Below are positions 25,450 through 34,054 of a DNA stretch of 64,000 nt, in pieces. The number at the start of each line of letters is the position of its first letter. The stretch's first letter is position 1. The notes beneath the pieces are model-generated. The model was not told the DNA's origin and did not search any database. It worked only from the letters and a program-made list of their open reading frames with translations. This DNA is from Candidatus Deferrimicrobiaceae bacterium (GTDB taxonomy: Bacteria; Desulfobacterota; Deferrimicrobia; Deferrimicrobiales; Deferrimicrobiaceae), in NCBI GenBank assembly GCA_036504035.1, contig DASXVV010000012.1:62001-126000 (forward strand). Direction: 5' to 3'. The position numbers and the translations under genes are program-made.

Positions 25450-28059
25450 TCAGGAATTTTGCGTCCTCAAGGCCCGGTAGTCGGTCTTCCCCGTGCCCAG
25501 CAGCGGGATTTTTTCGAGCCGCACAGCTTTCCTCACATGATGGATCGGGCTCAATCCCGCCTCGCGAATCGCGGCGTTGGCGGTTTCCCGATCGACGTTG
25601 CGGGTCGTGTACAGGATCAACTCGGGCTGTTCCTCGCTTCCGTCCGATTCCACCGCGATCTCCGGCTCCGACGCCTCGGCGCCCTGGAAGCGGGCGACCA
25701 GCACTTCCTCGATGGCCGGCAGGCTCACCATCTCGCCCCCGATCTTGACGAACCGTTTCAGGCGCCCGGCGAAGACGAGGCTGCCATCGGGGTTCCTGCG
25801 GACCAGGTCGCCCGTACGGTACCAATCCTTGCCTTCAAACCGTTCGAACGGGGAAGGGCCGTCGTGGAACAGATATCCTCCGAAGATGCTCTTCCCGCGG
25901 ACGAGCAGCATCCCCGGCATTCCTTCGGGCGCCCGGCCGCTCCCCTCCGGATCTTTCAGCACCCCCTCGACGCCTGGGAGCAGCTTTCCGACCGTGCCGG
26001 GACGCGGATCCTCGACCCGGTTCACGCTGACGATCGGGCTGCACTCGGTGATCCCGTACCCTTCGAGCACGACGAGATCTGGCTTGCGGCGTGAAATCGT
26101 CTCGTAAAGCGCTTCAGGGCATTTTTCCGCGCCGGTGACGACCAGGCGAAGCGTCGCCAGCTGCGCGTCGCCGGCAGCCTGGACGATGCCCTTCAAAAAC
26201 GTGGGGGTTCCCATCAGGATGCTTGCCCGGTAAGCCTCGCACAGCTTCGAGAGTGCCGGCCCTTCCGTGGGGTTCGGGTGGAAGGCGGCGGGGAGGCCGG
26301 AGAGGAGCGGCAGCAGCAGGTTGCCCGTCAGCCCGAAGCTGTGGAAGGGAGGCAGCATGGAAAGGAGCCGATCCTGCGGCGTGACTTCGACGATGGAAAG
26401 GACGTCGCGCAGGTTGGCGAGTAGGTTCCCGTGCGTCAACGGGACGGCCTTGGGCAGGTTTTCGCTGCCGCTGGTGAAAAGCACGACGGCCGTCGCCGGG
26501 ATCTTGGCGTGCCGCAGGGAGCGCCAGGAGAGACGGCTCCGAAGGAGTGCCTTGACCTTGGCGCCTTTGCCGATCCGCGGGGCGAGGCTCTCGACCGTCA
26601 GGAACCGGTCCGCCAGGCCGTCGAGCGCGATCCCCTGCTCCCGGAGCTTCCGGAGGAGGGCACCGGCGGTCAGGATGTGCCGGATCTTCAGCAGGTCGAG
26701 CGCGTGCGCCAGGTTGCGCTCGCCCACGGTCCAGTTGAGCATCACCGGCGTCTTGCCCGCAAACAGCGTCGCGAGATAGAGGACGCCGACGCCGGCGCTG
26801 GCCGGGAACATGAGCCCCAGGTAATCGCCCTCGAGCTTCTCGATCTCGGGCTTCAGGGCAAGAATGCCCAGGACGAGGTCGCGATAGCGCTTCACGCCGG
26901 AGGTCTGGTCGGCGAGCACAGGGCAGTCCGGGCCAAGCGCGGCCATGCGCAGGAACACCTCGGGGATCGTGTCGCCCTCGGGGATGGCCGGGGCGCGGTC
27001 GCCGTTGGCGAACCAGCTTCCGGGCACGAGCGAAAGCTCCGGCGGCGCCTCGACCAGCTGACCCGCCGCGGCGAGCAGGGCATCGGCGACGGTCTGGAGC
27101 GATTCGGGGTCGCGTACCGATTTCCCGAACGCCCCCTCGATGAAGAGCAGCAGCTCGAGCTTCTTGAGACTATCCATGGCGAGGTCGCGGGAGAGTGACA
27201 GGTCGTCTCGGATAGCGTCGACGCCGCACATTTCGCGAAGGGATTCCAGAACCTTCTCCCGGATGTCGGTCGCCACGCCGCTCGCGTCGCCTGCCGTCCG
27301 TGACTTTTCGAGGTCGGGCATCTCCCGGACGCCCCCTTTCTCGAAAGGCGAGTAGGGGACGTAGGTCGCGGGGGGAATGTCCTGGTTGTAAATCGCTTCG
27401 AGCGCCTGGTTGAGCGCGAGCCGCCCCTCGGTGCGCAGGAGGGGGGGCTCGGTCACGGCGATCGTGACGGGGCGGCGGGGGGCGAAGAAGAGGCCGCCCG
27501 CGAGCACGCCCTTGATCCCCCGCGAGACGGCGGCGCCGAAGTCGGGGTATTTCCCGCCGGCGAAGCTGAAGCCGCTGCCCCACAAGCCCGTCGTCTTGAC
27601 GACGAGAAGCCGGGCGTTGGGGACTTCGGCCAGGAGGGTGTCGACCGCGCTTGCGGCGCGAAGCTCTTCCCGTTTGCTCCGCATGATGCGTCCGGCGGGG
27701 TAGATCAGGACATTCCGGCCGCTCTTGAGGTCGGCGGCGCAGGCGCGCAGCCCTGCTTCGACATCGGCCCGGCAGGATTCGCCGTAGACCGCGGGGTCGG
27801 GAATCGTGTGGATGCGCAGCCGTCGCGCGAGTGCCCCGAGCAGGCGCCCCTTCATCTGGTCGCGGTCGGCCAGCGTCGCGGGTTCCAGCGCTGGGTAAAG
27901 GTTGGACAGCACGATCAGCGGGTCGACCAGCGCCGGGTGGTTGGGCAGGATCAGGCAGCCGCGGAACGGCTTTCCTTCCAAGGCGTCCAGCCCCTCGACC
28001 CGGACCCGGTAGCGCAGGGAGAGGATGGCGCGCACGAGCCCAAGCAGCAGGCGATTCAT
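25450..28059 (-). CDS. aas: Aas-like fusion: PlsC acyltransferase - acyl carrier domain - AMP-dependent acyl ligase
   Basis: 869 residues in three parts. Residues 1-230 are a PlsC-type acyltransferase with HPALVD (H41, D46) and YPAGRI in place of FPEGTR. Residues 262-335 are an acyl carrier domain with the phosphopantetheine serine in AMDSLKK (S297). Residues 340-869 are an AMP-forming ligase (FTSGSENLPKAVPLTHGN, EGYGITECSP, WYRTGDLVRRNPDGSLVFAGR, GKTDYR). E. coli Aas has acyltransferase and ligase and uses free ACP; here the carrier is built in. The overlapping LplT-like gene upstream (ATGA at 28056) supports lysophospholipid re-acylation. ATG 28059 starts the PlsC domain; upstream in-frame codons belong to another frame's gene. 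Confidence 0.88.
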   Translation of the reverse strand: MNRLLLGLVRAILSLRYRVRVEGLDALEGKPFRGCLILPNHPALVDPLIVLSNLYPALEPATLADRDQMKGRLLGALARRLRIHTIPDPAVYGESCRADVEAGLRACAADLKSGRNVLIYPAGRIMRSKREELRAASAVDTLLAEVPNARLLVVKTTGLWGSGFSFAGGKYPDFGAAVSRGIKGVLAGGLFFAPRRPVTIAVTEPPLLRTEGRLALNQALEAIYNQDIPPATYVPYSPFEKGGVREMPDLEKSRTAGDASGVATDIREKVLESLREMCGVDAIRDDLSLSRDLAMDSLKKLELLLFIEGAFGKSVRDPESLQTVADALLAAAGQLVEAPPELSLVPGSWFANGDRAPAIPEGDTIPEVFLRMAALGPDCPVLADQTSGVKRYRDLVLGILALKPEIEKLEGDYLGLMFPASAGVGVLYLATLFAGKTPVMLNWTVGERNLAHALDLLKIRHILTAGALLRKLREQGIALDGLADRFLTVESLAPRIGKGAKVKALLRSRLSWRSLRHAKIPATAVVLFTSGSENLPKAVPLTHGNLLANLRDVLSIVEVTPQDRLLSMLPPFHSFGLTGNLLLPLLSGLPAAFHPNPTEGPALSKLCEAYRASILMGTPTFLKGIVQAAGDAQLATLRLVVTGAEKCPEALYETISRRKPDLVVLEGYGITECSPIVSVNRVEDPRPGTVGKLLPGVEGVLKDPEGSGRAPEGMPGMLLVRGKSIFGGYLFHDGPSPFERFEGKDWYRTGDLVRRNPDGSLVFAGRLKRFVKIGGEMVSLPAIEEVLVARFQGAEASEPEIAVESDGSEEQPELILYTTRNVDRETANAAIREAGLSPIHHVRKAVRLEKIPLLGTGKTDYRALRTQNS

Positions 28060-29339
28060 CGGGCTTCCCCCTTCCGGAGCGCCGGGGCGATCAGGAGGGC
28101 GAAGAGGATCGCCGAAATCGCCAGGAGCCCGAACGACTGCGTGGGGAGCAGCACCCGGTTGAGGAGGTTGGACAGGCCGCTGGCGATCGCCATGCCGAGG
28201 AACACCGCGAAGTTGGCGCTGGCCCAGACGGCGCCCTTGCGCTCGGGCGCGGGCCGCACCTGGAGGAAGCTCTCGCAAGGGATCATGACGAGGCCGCCGC
28301 CGGCGCCGACGAGCGCGAGCAGCGGGTAGAGCAGCGGGAGCTGCCAGCCGGCGGGCAGCGAGGGGAGCGAGAATATGCCCCCGAGGAAGACCGCCATGGC
28401 GAGGCCAGCCGGGGCGAGTACCCGGTGCCAGCGTGCCCCTTTCGCGAGGCGTGCCGCGAGCATCCCGCCGAGGCCGATGCCGATCATCTGGGAAGCGACG
28501 AGGAAGCTCGTGTGCTGCTTCGACAGGTGGAACTGGAGCAGCCCCATCGGGTTGATCAGCAGAAGCTGGAGCGCGCCGAGCGACCAGATGAAGACGTCGG
28601 CGCCGATGATCGTGCCGAGCAGCCGGTCGGCGGACGCCCGCCGCAATTCGCGCAACGTATCGATCGGACCCGTCCACGGGAAGGAACGCGCCGGATCTGC
28701 AGCCGGGCGCCGGGGAACGCCGAAGCTGACGGCGAGACCGATGGCGCCGACGGCCATGATGGCGGCGGCGAGCGCCCCGCGCCCGAAGGCCGCACCCAGG
28801 ATCGGCGCGCCCGGAAGGTCGAGCACGATCCCCGCCGCCGCCGTGCCTACGAGGATGCCCATGGTGACGAGCAGCCGGAAGACGGCATTGACGCGCGTGA
28901 CGCGCTCTCCGGCGAACAGCTCGGGGATCGACCCGTTGAGCGCGGGGCTGAAAAAGCACGATTGCAGCCCCATCAGCCCGACCATGCCCGACATCAGCCA
29001 AAGGTTGCCCGTGATCAGGCCGGCCGCGCCCACCGCGGCGCCGAGCAGCTCGGTCGCCTTCGCGATGACGACCACGCTGCGTTTTTCGAAGCGGTCGGCC
29101 GCCCAGCCTGCCGGCGCGGCGAACAGGACGAACGGCAGAAGGAAAGCGAGCGCAGCCCGTCCCTGGAACTCGGTGCGCCCCGCCCCCACGGCGATCAGCA
29201 TGACCGCCTGCTTGAAGAAGTTGTCGTTATAGGTGCCGAGAAAATAGGCGCCGCCCATCGCGGCGAAGGCGCCGCGCGGGTTGGCGGAAGATTGATTGAT
29301 CGTTGCGTCCATCGGGGAATGATAACGGAAAGCAGTCAT
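28056..29339 (-). CDS. lplT: MFS transporter, lysophospholipid transporter LplT-like
   Basis: 427 residues, about twelve hydrophobic helices. The N-terminus GGAYFLGTYNDNFFKQAVMLI is characteristic of the LplT branch (F.. .NDN..K), with ERVTRVNAVFRL midway. LplT flips lysophospholipids inward for Aas. The gene is immediately upstream of the Aas-like fusion with a 4-base overlap, the E. coli lplT-aas order. ATG 29339 has AGGGG 5 bases upstream; an internal ATG at 29312 lacks one. Confidence 0.85.
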   Translation of the reverse strand: MTAFRYHSPMDATINQSSANPRGAFAAMGGAYFLGTYNDNFFKQAVMLIAVGAGRTEFQGRAALAFLLPFVLFAAPAGWAADRFEKRSVVVIAKATELLGAAVGAAGLITGNLWLMSGMVGLMGLQSCFFSPALNGSIPELFAGERVTRVNAVFRLLVTMGILVGTAAAGIVLDLPGAPILGAAFGRGALAAAIMAVGAIGLAVSFGVPRRPAADPARSFPWTGPIDTLRELRRASADRLLGTIIGADVFIWSLGALQLLLINPMGLLQFHLSKQHTSFLVASQMIGIGLGGMLAARLAKGARWHRVLAPAGLAMAVFLGGIFSLPSLPAGWQLPLLYPLLALVGAGGGLVMIPCESFLQVRPAPERKGAVWASANFAVFLGMAIASGLSNLLNRVLLPTQSFGLLAISAILFALLIAPALRKGEAR

Positions 29340-29351
29340 GTTCGCCCCTGC

Positions 29352-30389
29352 CTAATTGACCGAAAGGAAAGACATCCCGAGCGCCTCCTTGAGCGCGACG
29401 TCCCGGTCCCATGGGTTTTCGATGCGCCCGATCGCGCGAATCCGGGCGGGCGATAGCCGGAGCGGAAAGGCCCAGGCCGTGACGATCCCGGTGTTTGGGA
29501 GCGGCATGTCCGACCCGTAGACGAGTCGTCCGCGCAGCTCCGGCCGGGACATGAGGTGGGGGATCGCGGAAGCGCGGTTGACCTGGGTCAGCGCCGAGAT
29601 GTCGGCGTACAGGTTTGCGTATTCTTGGGCGAGGCGGAGAAATCGGTCGACGTTCTTCTCGCCGCCGTTGCGGCCTCCGCCCCCGGCGTGGGCGGCGATG
29701 ACGGTTACGCCCAGGCGGAGGGGGAGGCGGAGCCGCTCCGGGTCGGACAGCCGGTCGTCGGAACAAGTGAACGAGCTTTCCGAGCCGGTGTGCGTCAGGA
29801 GCGGCAGGCCGAGCGCCTTCATCCGGAGGTAGAAAGGGATCAGGCGCGGGTCGGCCGGATCGATCCCCTGGATCGAGGGTAGCCACTTGACCAGGACGGC
29901 GCCGTCCCGGGAAGCCTCCTCCAGCCGCGCGATGGCGTCTTTTCGGTACGGGTTGACGCTCGCCCCGTAGAGGAGATTCTGGTAGCGGCGAACGCCGTCC
30001 CGGACGAAGTCGTTCGGGACGTACATCTCGGTCCGGGAGCGGTCGAGCTCCCCGCGTTCGTCGACGACGCCGTCCAGCGCAAGCACCACGGCAGCGGAAA
30101 CCCGGCGGGAGCCGTCGAGCATTTCGGAGAGCCGCCGGAGCACGAGGCCGTCTCCCTCCCGGAGCAGATCCGCCTGCGTGATCCCGAACGCCTTCAGGTA
30201 GATCCGGTATTTCCAGCTGCGCCGCATCCGCGGGGAGACGAAACATCCGCTGCCGCCGGCGCCGATGCCGGCGACGTGGCAGTGGAAGTCGACCAGCCCC
30301 CCGAACGCCCCGGCCTCCGCGCCCGTGCATGTCGTCCAGGGGGCCGCGAACGTGGTGGCGGCCATGATCGCGGCGATCGCTCGTTTCAT
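29352..30389 (-). CDS. Exported metal-dependent amidohydrolase (Amidohydro_2-like)
   Basis: 345 residues. An N-terminal signal-like segment (RAIAAIMAATTFAAPWTTC) precedes VDFHCHVAG, the HxH of the amidohydrolase TIM barrel; later LLTHTGSE, VIAAHAGGGG and YGSDMPLPNTG provide His, His and Asp ligands. The domain resembles Amidohydro_2 (decarboxylase/hydrolase) enzymes, but an exported form is uncommon. Substrate unknown. ATG 30389 has GGAG about 10 bases upstream. It lies 12 bases ahead of lplT and is divergent from a sigma-54 activator. Confidence 0.7.
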   Translation of the reverse strand: MKRAIAAIMAATTFAAPWTTCTGAEAGAFGGLVDFHCHVAGIGAGGSGCFVSPRMRRSWKYRIYLKAFGITQADLLREGDGLVLRRLSEMLDGSRRVSAAVVLALDGVVDERGELDRSRTEMYVPNDFVRDGVRRYQNLLYGASVNPYRKDAIARLEEASRDGAVLVKWLPSIQGIDPADPRLIPFYLRMKALGLPLLTHTGSESSFTCSDDRLSDPERLRLPLRLGVTVIAAHAGGGGRNGGEKNVDRFLRLAQEYANLYADISALTQVNRASAIPHLMSRPELRGRLVYGSDMPLPNTGIVTAWAFPLRLSPARIRAIGRIENPWDRDVALKEALGMSFLSVN

Positions 30390-30450
30390 CGGTTTCGTCT
30401 CCTCGGCTTCCAGGGTGGAGCCCGTGATCGGGGCTCTGGTCCCGGATAAG

Positions 30451-30465
30451 TCACGGAACGTGCCG
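30451..30465 (-). promoter_or_regulatory. Imperfect sigma-54-like promoter of the amidohydrolase operon
   Basis: On the minus strand CGGCACG, 4 bases, GTGA. The -24 half is close to TGGCACG but the -12 half has GA in place of GC. It lies ~60 bases upstream of the amidohydrolase start and faces away from the sigma-54 activator gene. A palindrome GATGG-CAA-CCATC (30479-30491) lies just beyond and could be the activator site. Confidence 0.25.
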
Positions 30466-30579
30466 GATCGTGCGTGAGGATGGCAACCATCTGTTATCAA
30501 AGAAATATCGTCTTTGGCAGCCGCCGGGGCCTCCTGCAACCCGGAGAACGGGTTGACATGGAATGTCCAGGCGATGTAC

Positions 30580-32082
30580 ATGAAATGCATGTCATTGCGA
30601 GACCCGCTCGATCCGGACGACTGGCGCTTCCTGGAAATGGTCGCGCAGGCGGCCTTCGCCAACCCCTTCGGGCAGGCGCGCGACGACCTCGACGTCAGGA
30701 TCGGCGGCGCGGACCCCGGCGCGACGCCCGGCGCGGTGCTCGACGCGGCGATTGCCCGGGTCGGGGAGCGGATCGGCCGCCTGCAGCGGGCCGGGTGCGC
30801 TGACGTTCGCGGCTATGGGAGAACGCGCGGGGAGACGATCCGGACCGCGGTCCTGTTCCACCTGTTCCATCGTCATGCCGACGCATTCGACGCCCTGATC
30901 CGCGCCCAGTCCGGGAAGGGCGATGCGCCGGTCGCCGCCCCGTTCGCAGGCGAGGCGATGCGCGAGTTGTCGGGATTCGGGTTCGACCCGGAAGAGGCGG
31001 GGCGGCACCTGGCGCTCTTCTACCAGATGCGGCGGGCGTTCCACTTCGTCCGGGACGGACTGGTCGGTTCATCGCCCGCGATGCGGAAGCTGCGCGAGCG
31101 GCTCTGGAACTGCGTGTTCACGCACGATATCCGCTGGTTTGAATCCGGGCTGCGCGACCGGATGACCGAGTTTCCCGTCCTCCTGCTCGGGGAGACCGGG
31201 ACAGGGAAAGGGGCGGCGGCGTCTGCGATCGGTCGCTCTGGGTTCATCCCGTTCGACGCCGCGCGGGGCCGTTTCGCCGAAAGCTTCACTCGCAACTTCG
31301 TGGCGATCAACCTGTCCCAGTATGCGGAAAGCGTCCTTGAGTCCGAGCTGTTCGGGCATCGCAAGGGGGCGTTCACCGGCGCCATCGAGTCGCACGAGGG
31401 GCTGTTCGGACGTTGCCAGCCCAACGGGGTGATCTTCCTCGACGAGATCGGCGATGCAGCCGTGCCGGTCCAGATCAAGCTGCTCCACGTCCTGCAGGAC
31501 CGGACGTACTTCCCCGTCGGCAGCCACGAGACGTGCCGGTTCGAGGGGCGCATCGTCGCCGCGACCAACCGGCCGATGGGCGACCTCATGCGGGAAGGGC
31601 GCTTCCGGGAAGACCTCTATTACCGGCTCTGCTCCGACGAGATCACGCTCCCGACGCTCCGGCAGCGGCTTCGGGAGGATCCCGGTGAGCTCGGGCGCCT
31701 GGTGTCGAGCATCCTGTCCCGGCTGGACCCGGCGGCGTCGGGCCGGGAGGAGCGGCTGGTCATGGCGGCCTTGCGGGACGGGATTTCGCCCGATTACCCT
31801 TGGCCGGGCAACGTCCGGGAGCTGGAGCAGGCGGTGAAGCGGGTGATCCTCACGGGGCGGTACGAGGGGCGCGAGGCGGTTCCCTCCGCCGGGACGGAGG
31901 ACGATGCGCTCCTCGCCGGGGTCCGGGACGCGGCCCTCGATGCGGGGACGCTTCTCGCGCGCTACTGCGCGATGCTCCATCGCCGGTTCGGGAGCTACGA
32001 GGAAGTCGCACGCAAGACGGGGCTCGACCGCCGGACCGTCCGGAAATACATTCTGTCTCTTGACACTCCCAGCCGCCTGTAA
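30580..32082 (+). CDS. Sigma-54-dependent activator with an unrecognised N-terminal domain
   Basis: 500 residues. Residues 1-190 form a helical domain (DDWRFLEMVAQAAFANPFG ...) that is neither a receiver nor an obvious PAS or GAF domain. The AAA+ module is intact: Walker A GETGTGKG (204-211), GAFTGA (263-268), Walker B GVIFLDEIGD (283-292), PWPGNVREL. A Fis-like helix-turn-helix closes it (SYEEVARKTGLDRRTVRKYI). An AGG lies 8 bases before ATG 30580; ATGs at 30574 and 30589 are alternatives. Its divergent neighbour is the exported amidohydrolase, the likely target. The signal is unknown. Confidence 0.85.
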   Translation: MKCMSLRDPLDPDDWRFLEMVAQAAFANPFGQARDDLDVRIGGADPGATPGAVLDAAIARVGERIGRLQRAGCADVRGYGRTRGETIRTAVLFHLFHRHADAFDALIRAQSGKGDAPVAAPFAGEAMRELSGFGFDPEEAGRHLALFYQMRRAFHFVRDGLVGSSPAMRKLRERLWNCVFTHDIRWFESGLRDRMTEFPVLLLGETGTGKGAAASAIGRSGFIPFDAARGRFAESFTRNFVAINLSQYAESVLESELFGHRKGAFTGAIESHEGLFGRCQPNGVIFLDEIGDAAVPVQIKLLHVLQDRTYFPVGSHETCRFEGRIVAATNRPMGDLMREGRFREDLYYRLCSDEITLPTLRQRLREDPGELGRLVSSILSRLDPAASGREERLVMAALRDGISPDYPWPGNVRELEQAVKRVILTGRYEGREAVPSAGTEDDALLAGVRDAALDAGTLLARYCAMLHRRFGSYEEVARKTGLDRRTVRKYILSLDTPSRL

Positions 32083-32088
32083 TAAATT
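32060..32088 (+). promoter_or_regulatory. rplS: Probable rplS promoter
   Basis: Perfect TTGACA (32060-32065), 17 bp, TAAATT (32083-32088; 4 of 6). It sits in the last codons of the sigma-54 activator gene and would start about 40 bases before rplS. A second TTGACA occurs at 32087. Confidence 0.55.
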
Positions 32089-32135
32089 GACAGGTCTCAT
32101 TTTGAATGGTGACCGAATCTAGGAAGGTGAAGACA

Positions 32136-32564
32136 ATGAATCTCCTGCAGGAACTCGAACAGGCCAATCTGCGCACCGATTTCCCGGCGTTCAACGCCGG
32201 CGACACGGTTCGCGTCTACTCGCGCATCAAGGAAGGCGACAAGGAACGCATCCAGTACTTCGAGGGTATCGTCATCGGCTTCCACCGCGGCGGCATCTCC
32301 TCCACCTTCAAGGTGCGGAAAGAGTCCTATGGCGTCGGCGTCGAGCGCACCTACCCGATGCATTCCCCGCTGATCGAGAAGATCGAGATCAAGAAACGGG
32401 GCGACGTCCGCCGCGCCAAGCTGTTCTTCCTCCGCGAGGTGTCCGGCAAGAAGGCGCGCATCAAGGAAAAGAAGGACTGGCTCTCCAAGAAGCACGTCGC
32501 CGTCCCGTCGCAGGGCACCGCCACGGAGACGATCGAGCCGGCCGCTCCCGAAAGCGCCGAATAG
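32136..32564 (+). CDS. rplS: 50S ribosomal protein bL19
   Basis: 142 residues with [62 protein letters not shown] and [11 protein letters not shown], the bL19 signature, plus a ~25-residue C-terminal tail. ATG 32136 has GGAAGG at 8-base spacing. It is separated from trmD, its usual neighbour, and appears to have its own promoter. Confidence 0.96.
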   Translation: MNLLQELEQANLRTDFPAFNAGDTVRVYSRIKEGDKERIQYFEGIVIGFHRGGISSTFKVRKESYGVGVERTYPMHSPLIEKIEIKKRGDVRRAKLFFLREVSGKKARIKEKKDWLSKKHVAVPSQGTATETIEPAAPESAE

Positions 32565-32574
32565 CATAAGCTCC

Positions 32575-33168
32575 TTGCCCGAGGGTTTCGAAGCCCGGGC
32601 GCGCGCGAACGGTTTTTTCGCGCCGGCCGGAGTCGACGAAGCCGGTCGCGGGCCGCTGGCGGGACCGGTCGTCGCCGCCGCCGTGATTCTCCCCGAGGGG
32701 TACGACCACCCCGCGATTCGCGATTCCAAGGCCCTTTCCCCCAAAGCGCGGGAAAGGGCCTTTTCCATAATTGTTGCCGACGCGGTCGCTTATGCGATCG
32801 CCGAAGCCTCCCCCCAAGAGATCGACACGATCAACATCCTGCAGGCGTCGCTGCTCGCGATGCGGCGGGCGGTCGAGCGGCTTTCCGTCGTGCCCGACTT
32901 CCTTTATGTCGACGGCACCTTTCCCGTCCCGTTCGATCTTCCGCAACAGCCGCTCGTCAAGGGGGATGCGCGGTGCCGGTCGGTGGCGGCGGCTTCCATC
33001 CTTGCCAAGGTGACGCGCGACGCATCGATGTGCGCGTTCGACCGGCTCTACCCCGGATACGGCTTCGCCGCCCACAAGGGCTATCCGACCCGGGATCACT
33101 ACGCCGCGATCGGCCTCCTGGGACCTTGCCCGATCCACCGACGCACCTTCCGGGGGGTGGTCGCATGA
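32575..33168 (+). CDS. rnhB: Ribonuclease HII
   Basis: Removes ribonucleotides from RNA/DNA hybrids. 197 residues, with AGVDEAGRGPLAGPVVAAAV (catalytic D and E), YVDGTFPVPF, KGDARCRSVAAASILAKVTRD and HKGYPTRDH, all RNase HII motifs. The only start is a TTG at 32575, 10 bases after rplS. Overlaps yraN by 4 bases. Confidence 0.93.
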   Translation: MPEGFEARARANGFFAPAGVDEAGRGPLAGPVVAAAVILPEGYDHPAIRDSKALSPKARERAFSIIVADAVAYAIAEASPQEIDTINILQASLLAMRRAVERLSVVPDFLYVDGTFPVPFDLPQQPLVKGDARCRSVAAASILAKVTRDASMCAFDRLYPGYGFAAHKGYPTRDHYAAIGLLGPCPIHRRTFRGVVA

Positions 33169-33551
33169 GCGCGCCGCCCGATCCGCGCCACGCCGCGGGA
33201 CGGGAAGCCGAAGGGGCGGCGGCAGGTTACCTCGAATCGCTCGGCATGACGATCGTCGGGCGGAATGTCCGGACGGGCGGGGGCGAGATCGACCTGGTCG
33301 CGCGCGACGGCGGGACGCTCGTCTTCGTCGAGGTGCGTTACCGCGAAAGCGATGCGTTCGGGACGCCCGAGGACTCGGTCGGCGTCCTCAAGCGGCTGCG
33401 CGTCGCCCGGGCGGCGCGTCGCTACCTGGCCGAGATCGGACCCTCGGGCTGGACCGAGGCGCGCTTCGATGTCGTCGCGGTCGAGGGCGGCGAAACGCCC
33501 GCCCTCCGGCATTTCCAAGGAGCATTCGATGCCCGGGGCAAAGTGCTATAA
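33165..33551 (+). CDS. yraN: UPF0102 family protein (YraN)
   Basis: 128 residues with GREAEGAAAGYLESLGM, GGGEIDLVARDGGTLVFVEVRYR and RLRVARAARRYL, the UPF0102 pattern with an Asp/Glu-x-Lys-like nuclease core. Role not established; commonly follows rnhB. Overlaps rnhB as ATGA. Confidence 0.9.
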   Translation: MSAPPDPRHAAGREAEGAAAGYLESLGMTIVGRNVRTGGGEIDLVARDGGTLVFVEVRYRESDAFGTPEDSVGVLKRLRVARAARRYLAEIGPSGWTEARFDVVAVEGGETPALRHFQGAFDARGKVL

Positions 33552-33561
33552 ACCTCATTGT

Positions 33562-33590
33562 TTGGCATAATTATCCCGCGTTCTCATTAT
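33562..33590 (+). promoter_or_regulatory. Probable promoter of the cytochrome cluster
   Basis: TTGGCA (33562-33567), 17 bp, CATTAT (33585-33590), in an AT-rich 123-base gap that stands out from the GC-rich surroundings. Predicted start near 33597, ~78 bases before the first gene of the cluster. Confidence 0.5.
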
Positions 33591-33674
33591 TGTAATCCCA
33601 CTAAAGTTTATTACGATCGTGTCCGATGTATACCCCTGTCGGGACGTCGCGCAATCGATCGGGAGGGCACGCCG

Positions 33675-34013
33675 ATGGGAAGAGCTGCGGTTTTGTTTGC
33701 TAGTCTGTTGCTTGCATTCACCTGGACGCCCGGTTCGGCTCTGGCCGGGGGGATTCCCGCCAAGGTCATTTCCTCCGAGCCCGAAAAGCTGGTTGTCCGA
33801 TTCGAAAACGGAGAAGGGTCTGCGTTCCCCGCAGGAATGCGCGACGTCGAGATCCGCTCCGGCGGGGTCGTCGTGGTTCGCGGACGGGTGATGACCTCGA
33901 GCCCGGAAGAAGCGACGTTCGCGATCATCAGGGGGAAGGCGACCGGCCTTCCCGCCGGGACCGCCGTCGAGGTGGAGCAGGCGACGGCCGCGGAGGGGAT
34001 CGACGGATGCTAG
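33675..34013 (+). CDS. Small exported protein, first gene of the cytochrome cluster
   Basis: 112 residues: signal peptide about 1-24 (AVLFASLLLAFTWTPGSALA), then a compact, beta-rich ~85-residue domain (KVISSEPEKLVVRFENGEG ... EIRSGGVVVVRGRVMT) ending DGC with a lone cysteine. No CXXCH. Family not recognised. ATG 33675 has GGGAGGG 7 bases upstream. It precedes the pentaheme cytochromes by 41 bases, so a periplasmic role connected to them is likely but unproven. Confidence 0.65.
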   Translation: MGRAAVLFASLLLAFTWTPGSALAGGIPAKVISSEPEKLVVRFENGEGSAFPAGMRDVEIRSGGVVVVRGRVMTSSPEEATFAIIRGKATGLPAGTAVEVEQATAAEGIDGC

Positions 34014-34054
34014 CCGACAGGATTCGAAAAGAACACGACGAGGAGCATGGCGCC

